A stretch of DNA of 64,000 bases from Gerris lacustris (GCA_951217055.1 OX578284.1:15743687-15807686); one strand, 5' to 3'; counted from the first letter of the stretch, positions 13,100 to 25,158 are shown. The notes: generated by a model not told the origin, from the sequence alone. Numbers and translations are program-made.

Positions 13100-13369
13100 G
13101 TTCCTATCTTATGTGCTTTAGCACATCCTACTTTCTCCAAAGTTTCTAAAGTTGATAGAAAGGCAACCCTGAAAACATAAATAAATAAAAATAGAACAAC
13201 TATCAGCTGCTAACTACGGACATCAGATTAACGCTCTGAAGTTTCCGCACAAGGAGTACTGCATTGCGGTTGTCACCGTAACACTTACCTTTGTAAAATA
13301 TTTAAACACTGGGAGCCCGAATATTTTCAAACTACGTCCAAACAAACTTGAAATGTCACTCGTAGGTAT

Positions 13370-13900
13370 AGGATAATGGTTCCCACCTTGGTGCTCCCTT
13401 GAGGAAAAGCTAAAGTTATTGGTCGATGTTTCGCCTTGCGCGGAAACTTCGGAGCACTTTATTATTCAAAAAGGTTGGTAAAAAATGATCATTACGTTTC
13501 TTGTGTGAAATTCTATACTCTTTAATTTTGATCTGATACTCAATTGGTCTCCGAGCCAGAGGAAGCGAGATATTCACTAAAATACGTAAAAATGCGTGTA
13601 AAAACAAACACTACGAAAGTTATAGTAAGCTAGGTTTTTGCTAAACCGTTCGTTGTACGTAAAAAATGAAAAAGACCTTAATTTGTCTCCGAGGCATAGG
13701 AAGTGATATTCGTAAAAATACGTAAAAAGTGGTGCAGATATTCATTGATTTTCATCGCCCTATATTCCGTAAACCGTCCATAGTACGTAAAAAATAAACG
13801 AGCCTTTTTTTTGGGAAATATTTTTATCTTTAATTTTGATAACCACCTAGATTGGTGCCCGAGCCATAGGATGCGAGCTATTTGCAAATAACCGAATTGT
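13370..13900. repeat. Family M: three diverged about 165-bp tandem units
   Basis: Each unit carries 'tggt(c/g)(t/c)ccgag(c/g)ca.agg.agcgag' followed by a tattc-like stretch and runs of acgtaaaaa. The anchors lie near 13545, 13683 and 13853. No coding frame is conserved between units. Confidence 0.7.
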
Positions 13901-14163
13901 TTGACCTTTGACCTTGATTTTAAATACGTTTTCTGAATGTCAAAATGAAGCTATAAAAAAAAAAAAAGTAGTTCAATTTTTTTTTTGAAACAGAAGCCAC
14001 ATTTTTGAATAATATGTGTATTTACTAGACTAAATTTGTATTATTTTAACTTAGTTTTACACTTGATTTATTACAAAGCATAATATTATAAATGTATTAA
14101 ATATTTACCTTTCTTCCATTGTTTATTTACATATCGTGAGTAGATAAAATATTGTATGCAACA

Positions 14164-14334
14164 AGGCAGCAAAGGAAACATTTCTGCCTCGTTTATTCAT
14201 TGCCTGCCTCGGCAGTCAAATTGGTAAATTACCTGCCTCGGCTTCGCCTTGGCAATAAATTTCCATAGCCTGTCATCGCCTCCGGCCAGGAGGCTAACTT
14301 AACCACTCGTCAGTAAAATTCCATTTTGCTGCCT
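14164..14334. mobile_element. Candidate small MITE
   Basis: aggcagcaaa at 14164-14173 is inverted at 14325-14334. The interior is rich in gcctcgg/gcctgcctcgg words, unlike the AT-rich flanks. The TIR is only 10 bp and no target duplication is certain. Confidence 0.5.
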
Positions 14335-14516
14335 AGTTACATAAATAACTATTATACATCTGATGCCTGGACATACATAAACCTGGCGACCAGGCGAACC
14401 AGGTCTATCTATTTTGATAACATTGTGTTAAAACCAATCTGGTTCATGCAATGTTAACGAGAAAGATAAAGTTAACGGATGGAGAGATAAATAGCCGAGT
14501 AGATACCTCATTTTAA

Positions 14517-14858
14517 ACTAATCAAAATGATCTCACGGTTTCAAGAAAACCAAAAACATATATTGGAGAGTCCCGGCAAACATTTTTAAACAGAACGAAA
14601 CAACACGAAGGAGATGTCCGTAATAAAAAAAATACTACTGGCTTAGCCTCTCACGCTTTGGAACTTAACCATATACCAAACTTTAAAGAATCCAAAATAC
14701 TTGAAAAAGAAAACAATAACGCAAAAAGAAAATTACTAGAGGCCGCATTTATATCTAGTTGCCCCGACAATATGAATTTTAAAACTGACACTAAAGAACT
14801 TAACAAATTTTATTCGGGAATATTTAAATCATTGAATATCAACTCTAAAATTTAAATT
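14517..14858 (+). mobile_element. Penelope-like element, GIY-YIG endonuclease C-terminus
   Basis: One open frame of about 113 codons ends at the TAA at 14853-14855. Readable motifs in order: KTYIGES at 14553-14573 (the YIG half of GIY-YIG), TKQHEGDVRNKKNTTGLASH (the conserved R/K-x-x-QH and GLA-H segments), ALELNHIPNF, SKILEKENN, KRKLLEAAFI (invariant E) and NMNFKTDTKELNKFYSGI. This matches the C-terminal endonuclease of Penelope-like retroelements, where GIY-YIG follows the RT. The GIY half is not recognisable upstream and no RT is seen, so the element is 5' truncated. The frame itself has no stop across the nuclease, suggesting moderate age. A bacterial or host GIY-YIG gene is unlikely given the 'NMN-KTDT-LN--Y' ending typical of PLEs. 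Confidence 0.88.
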
Positions 14859-15860
14859 GAACTTTTGTAACTTGATAACTTTTGTTAAATAACTTTTATC
14901 TCTTTTATTAAATTTTTGTATTATTTTTATATATTTTAATTTTGAAAGTTGGTTAGTGTAAATATAGTCATTTAATTGGGAATAATAATAATTATTTTCA
15001 ATTAAAATACTTTGTTTTAATTTATTTTAAACAAAAAAATGTTTATTTTTTTAATTTTTTTTTATTTTTTTAATTTTTATTTATTAAACCTTTTTATTCT
15101 CTTAATTGTTACTTAAATTCAGCTCCTTTTAAATTTGTTAACATTTGGTTGTTGTTTGTATATTTTATATTGTTAGCAATAATAAATGTTAATTCACAAG
15201 TATTAGTTGGGGTGTAATTTTTGTTAATTGTGTATTGTAAAAACAACATTTAAATCTGTGATTTTAATTTAATTTGATTTTTAATAATTTTTACTTTATT
15301 TTATTATTTAATTATTTATTTATTATTTATATATTTATTTATTTATTTTTTAATAATTGTTATAATTTTAAAAATGGTTTATATTTCAAATAATTTTTTC
15401 TTTTTTAAGTACTAATTATAATTGTATTTAAAAGTGTTGTTGTTGATCACTAATTGATCATAGAAAGTTTTTGTAAATATTTATAGTAAAAGGAATATGT
15501 AGTTTAATTGATTAGATTATACCGCATAACTAGTCTGGATGGAAATAAATGATGTTGGATATTTATTTATAGATAATAAAGCTGGTTGTATTAAAAATAT
15601 AAGGTCAGTCATGGATCAGATTCCTTTGTGTATATGTGAAGTGACTCACTTCCTGTTTGTAATATTAGTGTTCAGGCTTGGATAGTGTGACGAATTACTT
15701 TTTTAGTAATTAAATTTTTATGACTTCATTCTACTTGACTCTTATTAAAAAATATTTTAACTATTTTGGTAATTATATATATATACATGACTTATTTTTG
15801 GTAATTTATGTTTTAAAAAAATTTTGGTTATTAAGTAAAAGATTTTTGTATTTTATTTCT
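14859..15860 (+). other. Very AT-rich; possibly PLE 3' region
   Basis: No gene. It lies between the endonuclease stop and a hammerhead-like hairpin. In known PLEs the 3' region carries such ribozymes, so it may be element sequence, but nothing marks a boundary. Confidence 0.4.
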
Positions 15861-15870
15861 GTATAGGTTT

Positions 15871-15945
15871 GAAAATGTTCCGAAGAGGAATGAAATATAG
15901 CCGTTTTTGAAAAAACTTCTTAATGGAGTAGCATTTTTTCATATT
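15871..15945 (+). ncRNA. Decayed hammerhead-like motif of PLE type
   Basis: tttgaaaatgttcc gaag aggaat gaaat at 15870-15898: a short stem (ttcc/ggaa) between a TGA-A-rich left side and GAAA on the right, as in the core order CUGAUGA - stem II - GAAA. The left core has lost the consensus. Downstream 'ttaatggagtagcattttttc' resembles the sequence after the better motif at 55849. Confidence 0.4.
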
Positions 15946-15959
15946 AAATACACCCCTAT

Positions 15960-17380
15960 CGACACAATTCAGTAATCTTATATAAAAACATATAAATCTG
16001 TTGACTAATTTTATCAATTCAATAAATGAAAATAGAATTTTTAATTAAATGCCTCTCCTTTTTCAACACAGGGTAAAAGTAAGGAAGATGAGATGGTCTT
16101 TTCCTTAATTAATAAAATAATGGTGTCAAAAGTTTTTTTTAACTCTTTTCCAATACTTTTATCAAATCAATAAATGAAAATGAAACATCAAGGTTATTAT
16201 CTTCGATGATAAGACTTATCATTACTTGGCTCTTCTCTACTTTAGAGAACAATCCTTCTCATTGTTATTATCTCGTGACACGTGATATAGAGTTGTAGTT
16301 AAGAAAACTCAATACCTAAAAGTTCATTATCAAGATGTCTTCATTTTTACTCTGTCGTTATTTGGCGGAAGTTCAACTAAAGTTTCATGTCAAGTAGTAC
16401 CAAGACAAAGTCTGGCAAAAGTTTGTCTGAACTTTGATAAGACGAGGAGCTGAACTGATCTCTAACTTTGTTCTCTCGATTTCGTCAGAACTTGATCTCT
16501 TAGAACTTAATCTGCGGTAAGTTGAAAGCTCGTCTTAAGCATCTTGTATAACCTATCTTTAAAGTTATAGTATGATTAAACTTGTTCCCTATTGTATGCT
16601 CTAAGCACAACAACTAGTGTCAAAATATTTTAAAATTATTTTTCAACAACTTAAAGAAGTAGGATTACTTCCTTTTTAATATCTACGACAATGAATTCCA
16701 CAATGTTATACATCATTTGAAGATATTTAAATTAAATTAATTGTCAGATTAGAAAAAAGTGATTTTACATCAATGTTAATTTACACTTATACAGTGGGTT
16801 CAAGATAGGAAATTTTGTTAATTTTAGAGTTTTCGAGTTATTCTTAACAAATAGAAACTCCTGCTTGTTATTAACCCGTCAAAAAGATATAATTTGCTTA
16901 ATTTTTATGAACTGGGTGTCCGATTTATTAAAACTAAAAAATTGACTACAGCGAACTACCATAGACGGTATCGAAATACAGTGAATACTTAGAAATATTT
17001 TTCAGAAATGCAAAACAAGTGTGAATATAATATTTTAGTTGATCTTTTAAAATTAGTTATACTTTGAAATTTGAGTTCATTTTCCAAAATAAACAATAAG
17101 TTACCACCAAAAAATAGCTCAGATGAATGTTAATAATAATCTAATATTATGTAAAGCTAAAATAATAGCCTGTTTAGCAAAAATGATGAATAACCTACAC
17201 ATTGAAAATATTCTAATCTTCAGCACGCAATGTTAGTAGAAAATTTATAAACAAACGAAATTTACACAAAAGTTTACTTCTGAGTCTTTCTTTGATTTTT
17301 TTCTTTCAACTCTGTCGAGGTATTTGTGATAATTGTTTTCTAATTAGATGTGAATATTATAATTACTAGGCATCACGTGG
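15960..17380. other. No feature recognised
   Basis: AT-rich; no exon, TIR pair or RNA gene found. Confidence 0.5.
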
Positions 17381-17384
17381 CTCT

Positions 17385-18140
17385 TTCATTGGATTGAGCG
17401 TAATAAAAAAAAATCGAATATTAAGAAAATAGTTTATCATGATGAGTTGATAGTTGAAGAGGATGATTGTAGCAAAGAGCCGTGTAGTGAGGTAACAGGA
17501 CTATTCGTTAACCCTCACGCCCATCTTCATTTCAACTATTAAAAAAAAATTATCACTTCACTACACAAAAACATCGGCTTGTATCAGGTTGACATTTTAC
17601 ATGCATATTTCAATAGTAAATTAGATGATTTAAGTGAAGTTTTATTAAAATCGATATGTTTGAATATAAGATAATGATGAAAACGTTGTTTTCTACATTT
17701 TAAACGTTTAGATCAGCCAAAATAGCTTTCGCAATCTTTAACAATTAAAGCGGTGTTGCTGTTGGTATAACTAAAAAATTGTATTTGAAAAAAATGTTTG
17801 TCTCATCAAATAGATAAAGTTAAAAATTTCCCCGTCCTAAAATTCTTATTTAAAATGTTGGCGTAAGCGTTGCATGTTTGTCTCATTGAATAGATGAAGT
17901 TTGATTTTTTCCTGACCTAAAATTCCAATTTTAATTTTTCAGTTCACATTTATGCGCGCGCGAATGCTTAGCGGATAACGTAGTCTAACGAACTCGTTCT
18001 AGGCATTGGTAAAATGAACATGTACACTAAATTTCACTAATATCGGTCAACTTATACTCAAGTTATCTTCACACAAATACAGAGACGATGCATAGTTTGT
18101 TTAATGTAAGTAGCTTACTTACACTCGCTTCAATTAATCA
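17385..18140 (-). mobile_element. Family C copy, long form, inverted
   Basis: Reverse complement of the layout at 49784-50612: first the tcatgatgagtt and tatcaggttgacatttta blocks, then aattaaagcggtgttgctgt at 17744, the 'tgtttgtctcat' block (present twice, 17798 and 17875), the ggtcaacttatactcaagtt block, and the end 'cttacactcgcttcaattaa' at 18118. No cagacagac run survives. The family has no coding capacity. Confidence 0.85.
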
Positions 18141-18570
18141 TTTGTCGTAATGTAAAAAAATGAGAAAAACTTTCCTATGTTAGAGCTTACTATTTGATTA
18201 GTAAGTTTTTATATTATATTCAGAAAACCAACTAAATTTTTATATTTTACACGATATTTTACATTCTGAATTAAATTTGTAAATAATATATTTTTATACA
18301 GTCCACAATAACGGTAGTATTAGGTACAAAAACTCTTTTTTCTTGAAAACTCATATACTATATATTTTTATTAATCTTCAGTATCGTGGGAAACACAGTA
18401 TTTAATATTAATATAAATTATTTTTACAAAATTAATAAAATGTAGTAATAAGAAGAAATATATTTGAAAATTAAACTTTTCATATATACCTGACAGAATA
18501 TACCTGGCCGGGTCGCAGATACAACAGCTTGTACAGCACATAATATACTCTTGCTTCCGTCGCGGTAAGA
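18141..18570. other. No feature recognised
   Basis: AT-rich. 18490-18550 is less AT-rich and was tested as an exon; see rejected items. Confidence 0.45.
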
Positions 18571-18578
18571 AAAGCTGT

Positions 18579-18584
18579 ATTGTA

Positions 18585-18675
<91 letters not shown>

Positions 18676-18694
18676 ATATGTATATATATATATA

Positions 18695-18780
<86 letters not shown>

Positions 18781-18782
18781 TA
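18579..18782. repeat. (AT)n microsatellite with GT interruptions
   Basis: About 200 bp of alternating TA, with gtgtgtgta at 18667-18675 and scattered tgta interruptions. Confidence 0.99.
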
Positions 18783-19393
18783 TTTGAAGATTTGAAGTTT
18801 ATTAAATTAATTAAAACCTCGACTGGAATAGCCCGCTTGAAAGCACACCACCTTTTCCTTAACTGTTAGCAAAGCTGGAATTATGCAAGAGGTAAATTCG
18901 ACTAAAGGTCAAAGGTTATCGCGAGACAGCATTATGTTATTTAACCTTTAAACCTTTCATTATTACTTGTTTTTATGGATTGTTCTTTGAACCTTGCAAT
19001 ATCATATTTGGTTATAAGTGGTGGTATAACTGCTACTTATGGAAAATTATGTTGTTCCTTTAAGTTCTGAGCCCTTTAGAAGTTTCTATTATATAGGATT
19101 GAACGAAAATTACAGATAGACAAAGAATTTTTAATGGAAGTATATCAGAGGAAAATTCTGAAAATGTATGACTTCTCTTTTCAAGTGGATCAGTACGTGA
19201 ATTAAGAGCGAGTGCAGCCTACAAAGTGATTCTGGAATTACCAAGAGTTGGTTAGTAATAATAATTGTAATTCATAAATATCTTATTCTATTGCTGATGA
19301 AGGTGATCCGTATAAATTCTATGGTTCGGAGATTGTGGGTCTTAAGGGATGTATTAATAAATAAAAAATCTCTATCTCATGTTGTCAATTTTT
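18783..19393. other. No feature recognised
   Basis: No gene. 18905-18917 reads aggtcaaaggtta, a DR1-like word, noted without a functional claim. Confidence 0.45.
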
Positions 19394-19429
19394 GCTATAT
19401 TTCGACTCCCTTTCGAGTCATTCTCAAGC
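19394..19429 (-). ncRNA. Hammerhead-like hairpin, minus strand
   Basis: Minus strand reads gcttgagaatgactc gaaag ggagtc gaaatatagc: a stem gactc/gagtc followed directly by GAAA. It closely parallels the motif at 15870-15905, sharing the gaaatatagc ending. The first core segment is not the consensus CUGAUGA. Confidence 0.4.
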
Positions 19430-19465
19430 ATCTACAACAAATTACTAACAGATCAAATTTATTCT

Positions 19466-19712
19466 TGCACTAACTAATTTTGTACTCAAGATTATGAAAA
19501 TCACATTGTCCGCCAAAATGGACGGGACATGACCACTCACCACCGTTTTTTTTATTATTATTATTTCTTTTTTAAATGCCTATTTCCAAGCAACGCACCG
19601 CAGACAAACTTAGCCGACCACATATTCTTAAAAGGCACCCAAAGATTATCATGTTCACAAAATGCTAGTTTGATGTTAGTCAGACACTTTTTTATACTCT
19701 ATATCCTGGATT
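19466..19712 (+). mobile_element. Family E, single arm
   Basis: Matches the right arm of the palindromic element at 25763-26016: actaattttgtactcaagat, 'cgggacatgaccactcacc', cagacaaacttagccgacca, ttaaaaggcac, 'gatgttagtcagacactttt' and tatcctgga. Only one arm is present, so it is a half element or deletion product. Confidence 0.85.
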
Positions 19713-20152
19713 AACACATTTGTTGAGCAATTATCTAGTATTATAATATTTATTTTTTTTCAAGTTAAATACTGTACTTTAATGTATCTGCAAATAAGAT
19801 AATTTTCCATTTATTCAGCCACTAACGCCAAATTAATGTTGAAAAGTTGAATTATTAGAAGATGCTGTTATGAATCGTTAAACATATATTATTAGTCTTG
19901 AAAACCAACATAAAAATTCGTGCGATTAGTATAAAATGGGTTCAAATAGATGAAAGGCTCTAATTAATTCTGAAAAGATGATTATTGACCTTTCGGTGTC
20001 AAATCTGCTGTTAAGCTAACATTGTGTATAATATTCCAAGAGCACAATTAATAAGTCTATTGTCAAAAAAACATAATAACAAATGTAATGTTTAATATAA
20101 ATTGGTTTGAACCACTTAAGTTAGTCGTCATCTGTGAACTGATAATTCACAA
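19713..20152. other. No feature recognised
   Basis: AT-rich; presumably intron downstream of the receptor exon if transcription is leftward. Confidence 0.45.
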
Positions 20153-20284
20153 ATTCAACTCAACATTTTGATTGTGATTAAAAATTCAACTCAACATTTA
20201 ACTGATTGTGATTAAAAATTCAACTCAACATTTAACTGATTGTGATTAAAAATTCAACTCAACATTTAACTGATTGTGATTAAA
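20153..20284. repeat. 34-bp tandem repeat, about 4 copies
   Basis: Anchor attcaactcaac at 20153, 20184, 20218 and 20252; the first unit lacks 3 bases. Otherwise almost identical units. Confidence 0.96.
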
Positions 20285-20403
20285 TAAATTTCATTATATA
20301 TAAAATTTCTAAAAAATAGAATTGGAATAAGTTAATATAACAATAGTTCTGCTATAAAGGCACGCTAAATGATAGTATACATATTTATATGAAATAATCC
20401 TAC

Positions 20404-20566
20404 CTGAGGTACAAAAAGGAGACAGCAGATGACAAGCTGGGATTTAGGAGTGATAAAGGTTGGTCTCTTGGCAGTTCTCTTGCCTGCTCTAAATATCCTA
20501 AAAATCCTGTTAGTCTTGGTCAGCAGAGCAGCGTATACAACGGTGAAACTAAAACCTCCTCCGAAC
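20404..20566 (-). CDS. Metabotropic glutamate receptor-like GPCR, internal exon
   Basis: One 163-bp exon. Minus strand: acceptor ctgtttcag before 20566, donor cctcag/gtagga after 20404. It carries the last base of a split codon plus 54 codons. The peptide reads [20 protein letters not shown], then [20 protein letters not shown] and [25 protein letters not shown] at the end of TM3 and the intracellular loop 2 sequence (F)I(S/T)P-SQL before TM4 are signatures of class C metabotropic glutamate receptors. These are plasma-membrane receptors that sense glutamate with an extracellular Venus-flytrap domain and signal through G proteins. Loop 2 is where the G protein is contacted. The preceding exon (TM1-2) and following exon (TM5-7) were not found in the window, implying long introns. 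Whether it is the canonical receptor or the insect mGluR-like paralogue cannot be decided from 54 residues. No stops or odd residues; intact and probably functional. Confidence 0.92.
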
Positions 20567-20975
20567 CTGAAACAGATGAATATATCTTTGAACATAAACT
20601 GTTAAACATGTGGTTTAGCCACAATTTAAAGTACTGTGTACTTTACTTAGTGATAATGAGAAAATGATAACAGTTTGCACACAAACATAATCAAACCTTG
20701 AGGATTTGCGAGTACAATTTGGAAATAGGAAACCACTTCACGCGTAAAATTCAAATGTGAAGTTCTTGTTCTAAGAAATCCAACCTCTACTGCTTTGGGC
20801 TCATACCCCTTTAGGTTCTGCTCTGAATGAGAATGTTGGGGACAATCAGGAAGTCAAAGGAATTCTAGACTCGGTTAAAGGGAAAGTCCTCTTTGATCAG
20901 AGTAGAGGAAGATAGAACAATATACCTTCAAGCAGCAGTGCCAGGAATCCATTAACCCTCTCACATATAACATTT
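20567..20975. other. No feature recognised (intron side of receptor exon)
   Basis: Upstream flank of the exon on its strand; no further exon recognised. Confidence 0.45.
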
Positions 20976-21490
20976 TCAATTTACTTGTTACGGTACAACT
21001 TGTAACCATCACTTTAATCCATTTACAATGTACCGTGTCAACTTGTATCCACCACTTTAATATACTTACAATGTACAGTTTCAAATATTATCCATCACTT
21101 TAATCCTCTTACAATTCACCACATCAACTTGTACCCATCACTTTAATCCATTTAAAATTCACCGCATCAACTTGTGCCCATCACATTAATCTATTTACAA
21201 TGCACCGTGTCAACAAAGTACCCATCACTTTAATCCTCTTACAATTTACCTTGTCAACTTGTATCCATCACTTAAATCCACTTACGAATCTCCGAGTCAA
21301 CATGTTTTCATCACTTTAATCCACCAGCAATTCACTGTGTTAACTGGTACCCATCATTTCAACCCAATTACAATTCACAGTGTGAACTTGTATCCATCAT
21401 TTTAATCCAAGCTATGCACCGTATCAACTTGTAACCATCCCTTAAATCCACTTACAATTCACTGTGTCAACATGTGCCAACCACTGTGGC
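20976..21490. repeat. About 43-bp tandem array, 11-12 diverged copies
   Basis: Anchor 'catcactttaatcc' recurs every 42-45 bp, each followed by 'ttacaattcacc.tgtcaactt'. Copies differ by 10-25 percent, so the array is old. It lies about 400 bp from the receptor exon. Confidence 0.93.
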
Positions 21491-22185
21491 ACAGCTTATC
21501 TATTTTGTGACATTAACTATTGAAGTTATTGATGCGGAACTTTCTTAAGTCTTCCAATGATAAAATTATGCATGCCTATTCAGAAAAGTTATAAATTGTT
21601 TTAAATTAATTGTGTCAATTTATAATTACTGAATTCTCTACCCCTTTATTTAGTGAGGATTGTTTATAGTTAATTTATAAGTATATATTATATTATAACA
21701 ATAAAACTCTAACCTTTATAAGTTTATATATGTTGTAACAATAAATGTCTAACCTTAAATGATTGAAGTCATGAATCTATTCCCTTAGCAATTTTAGGTT
21801 CATTGTTTGTGTCTAGAGAGATTGTGAACATTTCTATTTCAACCTCCCATGGTAAATGGATACAGAATTCGATAGTGCGGTAGTCATTAACTCCATTACA
21901 CCTATAGAAAACCTAATAAGATACAGCTTTAATGGACACATACCAGGTTTTGAATATAAATTTTACTCCTAGAAAAGGAATTTCCAATTCTCTAAATTGT
22001 GTTTTTAGTGAATATGTTTCAGGTGTGAGAAAACTAGTTTTATGGAAACCAACTTCAATGCTGTGAAACATTCTTTTTGTCTCAAACTAAAAAATGATAT
22101 TTAGTTTCTTAGATTATTTGGATTTATATATTCTACTTGGAGCGTAAAGCCAATTGAGAGAAAAAAGATCCTGGAAATTTAAAAA
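21491..22185. other. No feature recognised
   Basis: AT-rich unique sequence. Confidence 0.5.
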
Positions 22186-22186
22186 T

Positions 22187-22846
22187 TGGCAGCCCACCGA
22201 GTTAGACGAAATTTGGTACACATGTTTATTTTATCAATGTCCAGGCTGAGTTCGTCGGAAAACGTTATCCGCCCAAGCGTTCACACGCAACGCTTGTGTA
22301 AACGTAAGCTTTAAAAGACGGGAAAATGTGTTATTAAGGAAGCCTGTTACTTGACTTGTTTTGATTATTTTTGTTATATATGTCAAAAATGTCACTTTGT
22401 TTTGTAAATAAATAAAATATAATCATGTAAAATTTCCCCCGATACAAGCAGAAGCTGTAAATTAGGGAAGAGATATATTTTATAATAGTTTAAATTAATT
22501 GGCCGGGTAGGTATAAAACAGTCCTATTTCAATCCAAACTCCTTTAAAAAACATATTCTTTCACTATAAACTCATCATGATCAAGTTTTTTCTTATATTT
22601 AATATATATTTATAGTAAGACGCTTGCTTTAATTATACAAATAATGATTTTCTTTTAATTTTGCCTTAACTCTGCCAGGTACAAACAGTTCGTTACTTTT
22701 AATTTTGTCTCTTTTCTAACTCCGCCATGTATAAGTAGTTAGCAATGTTTACGTACTTAGCAGTGAGATTTTATAATTTATATTTAATGAAAAATGAAAG
22801 GAACTTCGTTCTTACCGGGTGTCCCGCGACACCCGGTATTCTTTTT
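22187..22846 (+). mobile_element. Family C copy with double terminal hairpin
   Basis: Near-identical to 34065-34690 over most of its length (gacgaaatttggtacacatg, caggctgagttcgt, 'gaagcctgttacttgacttg', 'taactccgccatgtataagt'). The right end has ggaacttcgttct and then a perfect 10-bp-arm palindrome at 22814-22837 (accgggtgtc, ccgc, gacacccggt). The left end is truncated: the opening ggaacgaagttcc is missing. Confidence 0.9.
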
Positions 22847-22910
22847 TTTTTTTGGTATTTTCTGAACTGCTACCATCGGCTGGTAAGAGGCGTTATACTC
22901 AGTTCTTTTT

Positions 22911-23276
22911 ACCTCCGGTAATTTATTCAAGTAATTGATAAAAGTGGATGGAAGATCATTTTTATTCTTATCTCCACACCGGCACTGCCGCGGCTTGATT
23001 ACAAAATACTGAATTCAAAGGCGCCGGCCCGCCTTCTACGAATTGTTAATATGCCTTCATACTAGGTAGGCCGAGAGGGCTGAGACTTTCCTAACTCCCT
23101 GTCACACGTATAAATATTTTCGACTCTCTTCGGCCCTATGACGTGCGGTGGAGGGAGGCCCAACAGCTAGCTATTTCAGCTACAGCTATTTAACTCCCTG
23201 TTATACTTTTCTGAGTTTTTAAGCTAAAAGTAACGTAACATTTTTGACTTATGTTCTATAGCCTATACATAAAAAA
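22911..23276 (+). mobile_element. Family D repeat, copy 1
   Basis: Shares long blocks with 60964-61325 and 62417-62893: ggtaatttattcaagtaatt, ccacaccggcactgccgcgg, cttctacgaattgttaata, 'gtaggccgagagggctgaga' and 'ccctatgacgtgcggtggag'. It lacks the 5' part (atacgagtccgcaagacag) that the other copies have. GC-rich relative to its flanks; no coding frame is common to the copies. Confidence 0.9.
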
Positions 23277-24855
23277 GTCAAAATGCCAAGATAAAATGTT
23301 TGTATTAAATTTTGTCACCTAAAATTTTTCGTTATGAGAGATAGTTTTGGAGATATGTGTCATAGCAACAATGTAATTATTTACATATATGCTAATTAAT
23401 TATTAACATATATAATTGAAATACATAGTTAGTTTTTTTAGTTTGGTTTAATTAAAAGATTAAATTTCATTACGTTAAATTATGATGTAGATTTCATCTA
23501 AATACTGTTAACTACAAAAGTGGTAATAAAGGAAACCTGAGGACATTAGATATTATTGTAAACGAGCTTCCAATAGAAAAGGTCGAATAATCAAAAAGGT
23601 CTAGCAATTCCTACAGAAGAGGGTTGCTCCGGATCCAACATAACATCTGTTCGACATAGGCAATTCAAATGGTATTGGTTCACATTAGACCTAGTTCTTC
23701 TAAATGGAATCTCTTTTATAGATTGGATAGCAAGGGTTTTACACAATAGTTAGGGGTCTTGTTCAAAAAGCCTTGATTAAACAAGGTCAAATTGGAACTG
23801 GTCCAATGTTAATCATAGTTCGTTGTGTTTTGCAATAAACTTTTGACATCTATCTTTGAACTAAATCTAATTAATTTGATTTAATTAATTAATCAATTAT
23901 TATTAAAGATAAAATTCACATTGGTTCTTGGTATTCATCTATTTGATCGTCAATTCAGACTCACGGAATTTAAAGTTAGATTTTATAAAGAAAATTGGCA
24001 TTTCATCAAATTCTAGATCTTCCAATTGTAACTGCATTTTGATGGTTGTAGAATTTAGGTTCCGAAGTTTCTCACCCTAGTATTAGGATCAGAGGAGTCA
24101 TCATGGGAGTAAGTACTGTATAGAATATGTATTTCTTATGTATGATATGTATTCGTAATCATATGTATGAAAATATGTATTTCTTTTAAGACAGTAATGA
24201 AGTTAAGTGGGGGTTCGTATCAGGGTTTTGAGGTTTTAATGTTATTATCTAGTGTAGATCCTGTAATTTAGTTGACACATATCCAAACTTTTACGTATAA
24301 CAAACTGCAAAGTTTTGCCAGCGATGTTTATTACCGGATACCGAACTACACCAAGGTAGCATACTTCCGAAGTTGCCATTTTGTTGTTAATGATAACGAT
24401 AACATTAACAGGGCTAAACTCCTTTTAACTCTTCGTTACATATCTAACTGTCACTCGTAGCGTTAAAATAACGTAAAAGTTACTTTAGTAGTGTTTCACA
24501 ACAAGTAAAGATACAGCATCACGTTGACCGGCTGCGCGCGCATCTTCATAACGAAGTGTTAATAAATAATCAATTCTTGTGAGAGGTTTCAAAGATACTG
24601 AATTGACCCCCAGATAGTAACTCTGAAATTTATCAGAGAAAAAAAAAACTTCAACAGACTAAAAACCACTGGATAAATTTATGCACAAGCGTTTTTTGTA
24701 CACAATTCATTTTTATGAGTGGTTTGCATACTCAAAAAACACCGACTTATATGGTAATGGTTCGAATTATAGAAAGATGGATAATCACATATAGATGTTA
24801 AAAAAGCCGATTTCCCATGCCATAAACTAATGTTGATCGTGAATTAAAAAAAAAA
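23277..24855. other. No feature recognised
   Basis: AT-rich; some runs read as short frames without family resemblance. 24520-24550 is a small GC-rich patch (ccggctgcgcgcgcatc). Confidence 0.5.
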
Positions 24856-25158
24856 ACGTGTGTCGCAGTAGGAACGAAGTTTAGAAAAGTTTTGTGTCTC
24901 ATTAAATAAATAAAGTTCGAATTTTTTCCGGTTCTAAAATTCTAATTTTACATTTGAAGCTTACATTTACGCGAGCGTTGCACGCGAACACTTCGGATAA
25001 CGTTGTACAATGAACTCGTCCTGGGCATTGGTAAAATAAACATGTGTACCAAATTTCAACTAAACCAGTCAACTTTTACTCAAGTTATCGTCATCGTTTT
25101 TTTCAGATTCACTCGATGGGCTCCGGAGGCTGTAACGTACCAGAAGGAACTTCGTTCC
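24856..25158 (-). mobile_element. Family C, internally deleted, inverted
   Basis: The left end is acgtgtgtcgc then taggaacgaag, i.e. the reverse of the family's right end with the hairpin loop deleted. The right end is ggaacttcgttcc at 25146-25158. Inside are the 'tgtgtctcattaaataaat' and gtcaacttttactcaagtta blocks. At about 300 bp it is the shortest copy with both ends. Confidence 0.82.

Noticed and set aside
18490..18560. Possible downstream exon of the receptor on the minus strand
   Set aside because: The frames do not resemble TM5-7 or the tail of mGluRs and the splice sites are poor.
18904..18917. Nuclear receptor DR1 site (also near 10271)
   Set aside because: A 13-bp match is expected by chance in 64 kb and there is no promoter context.
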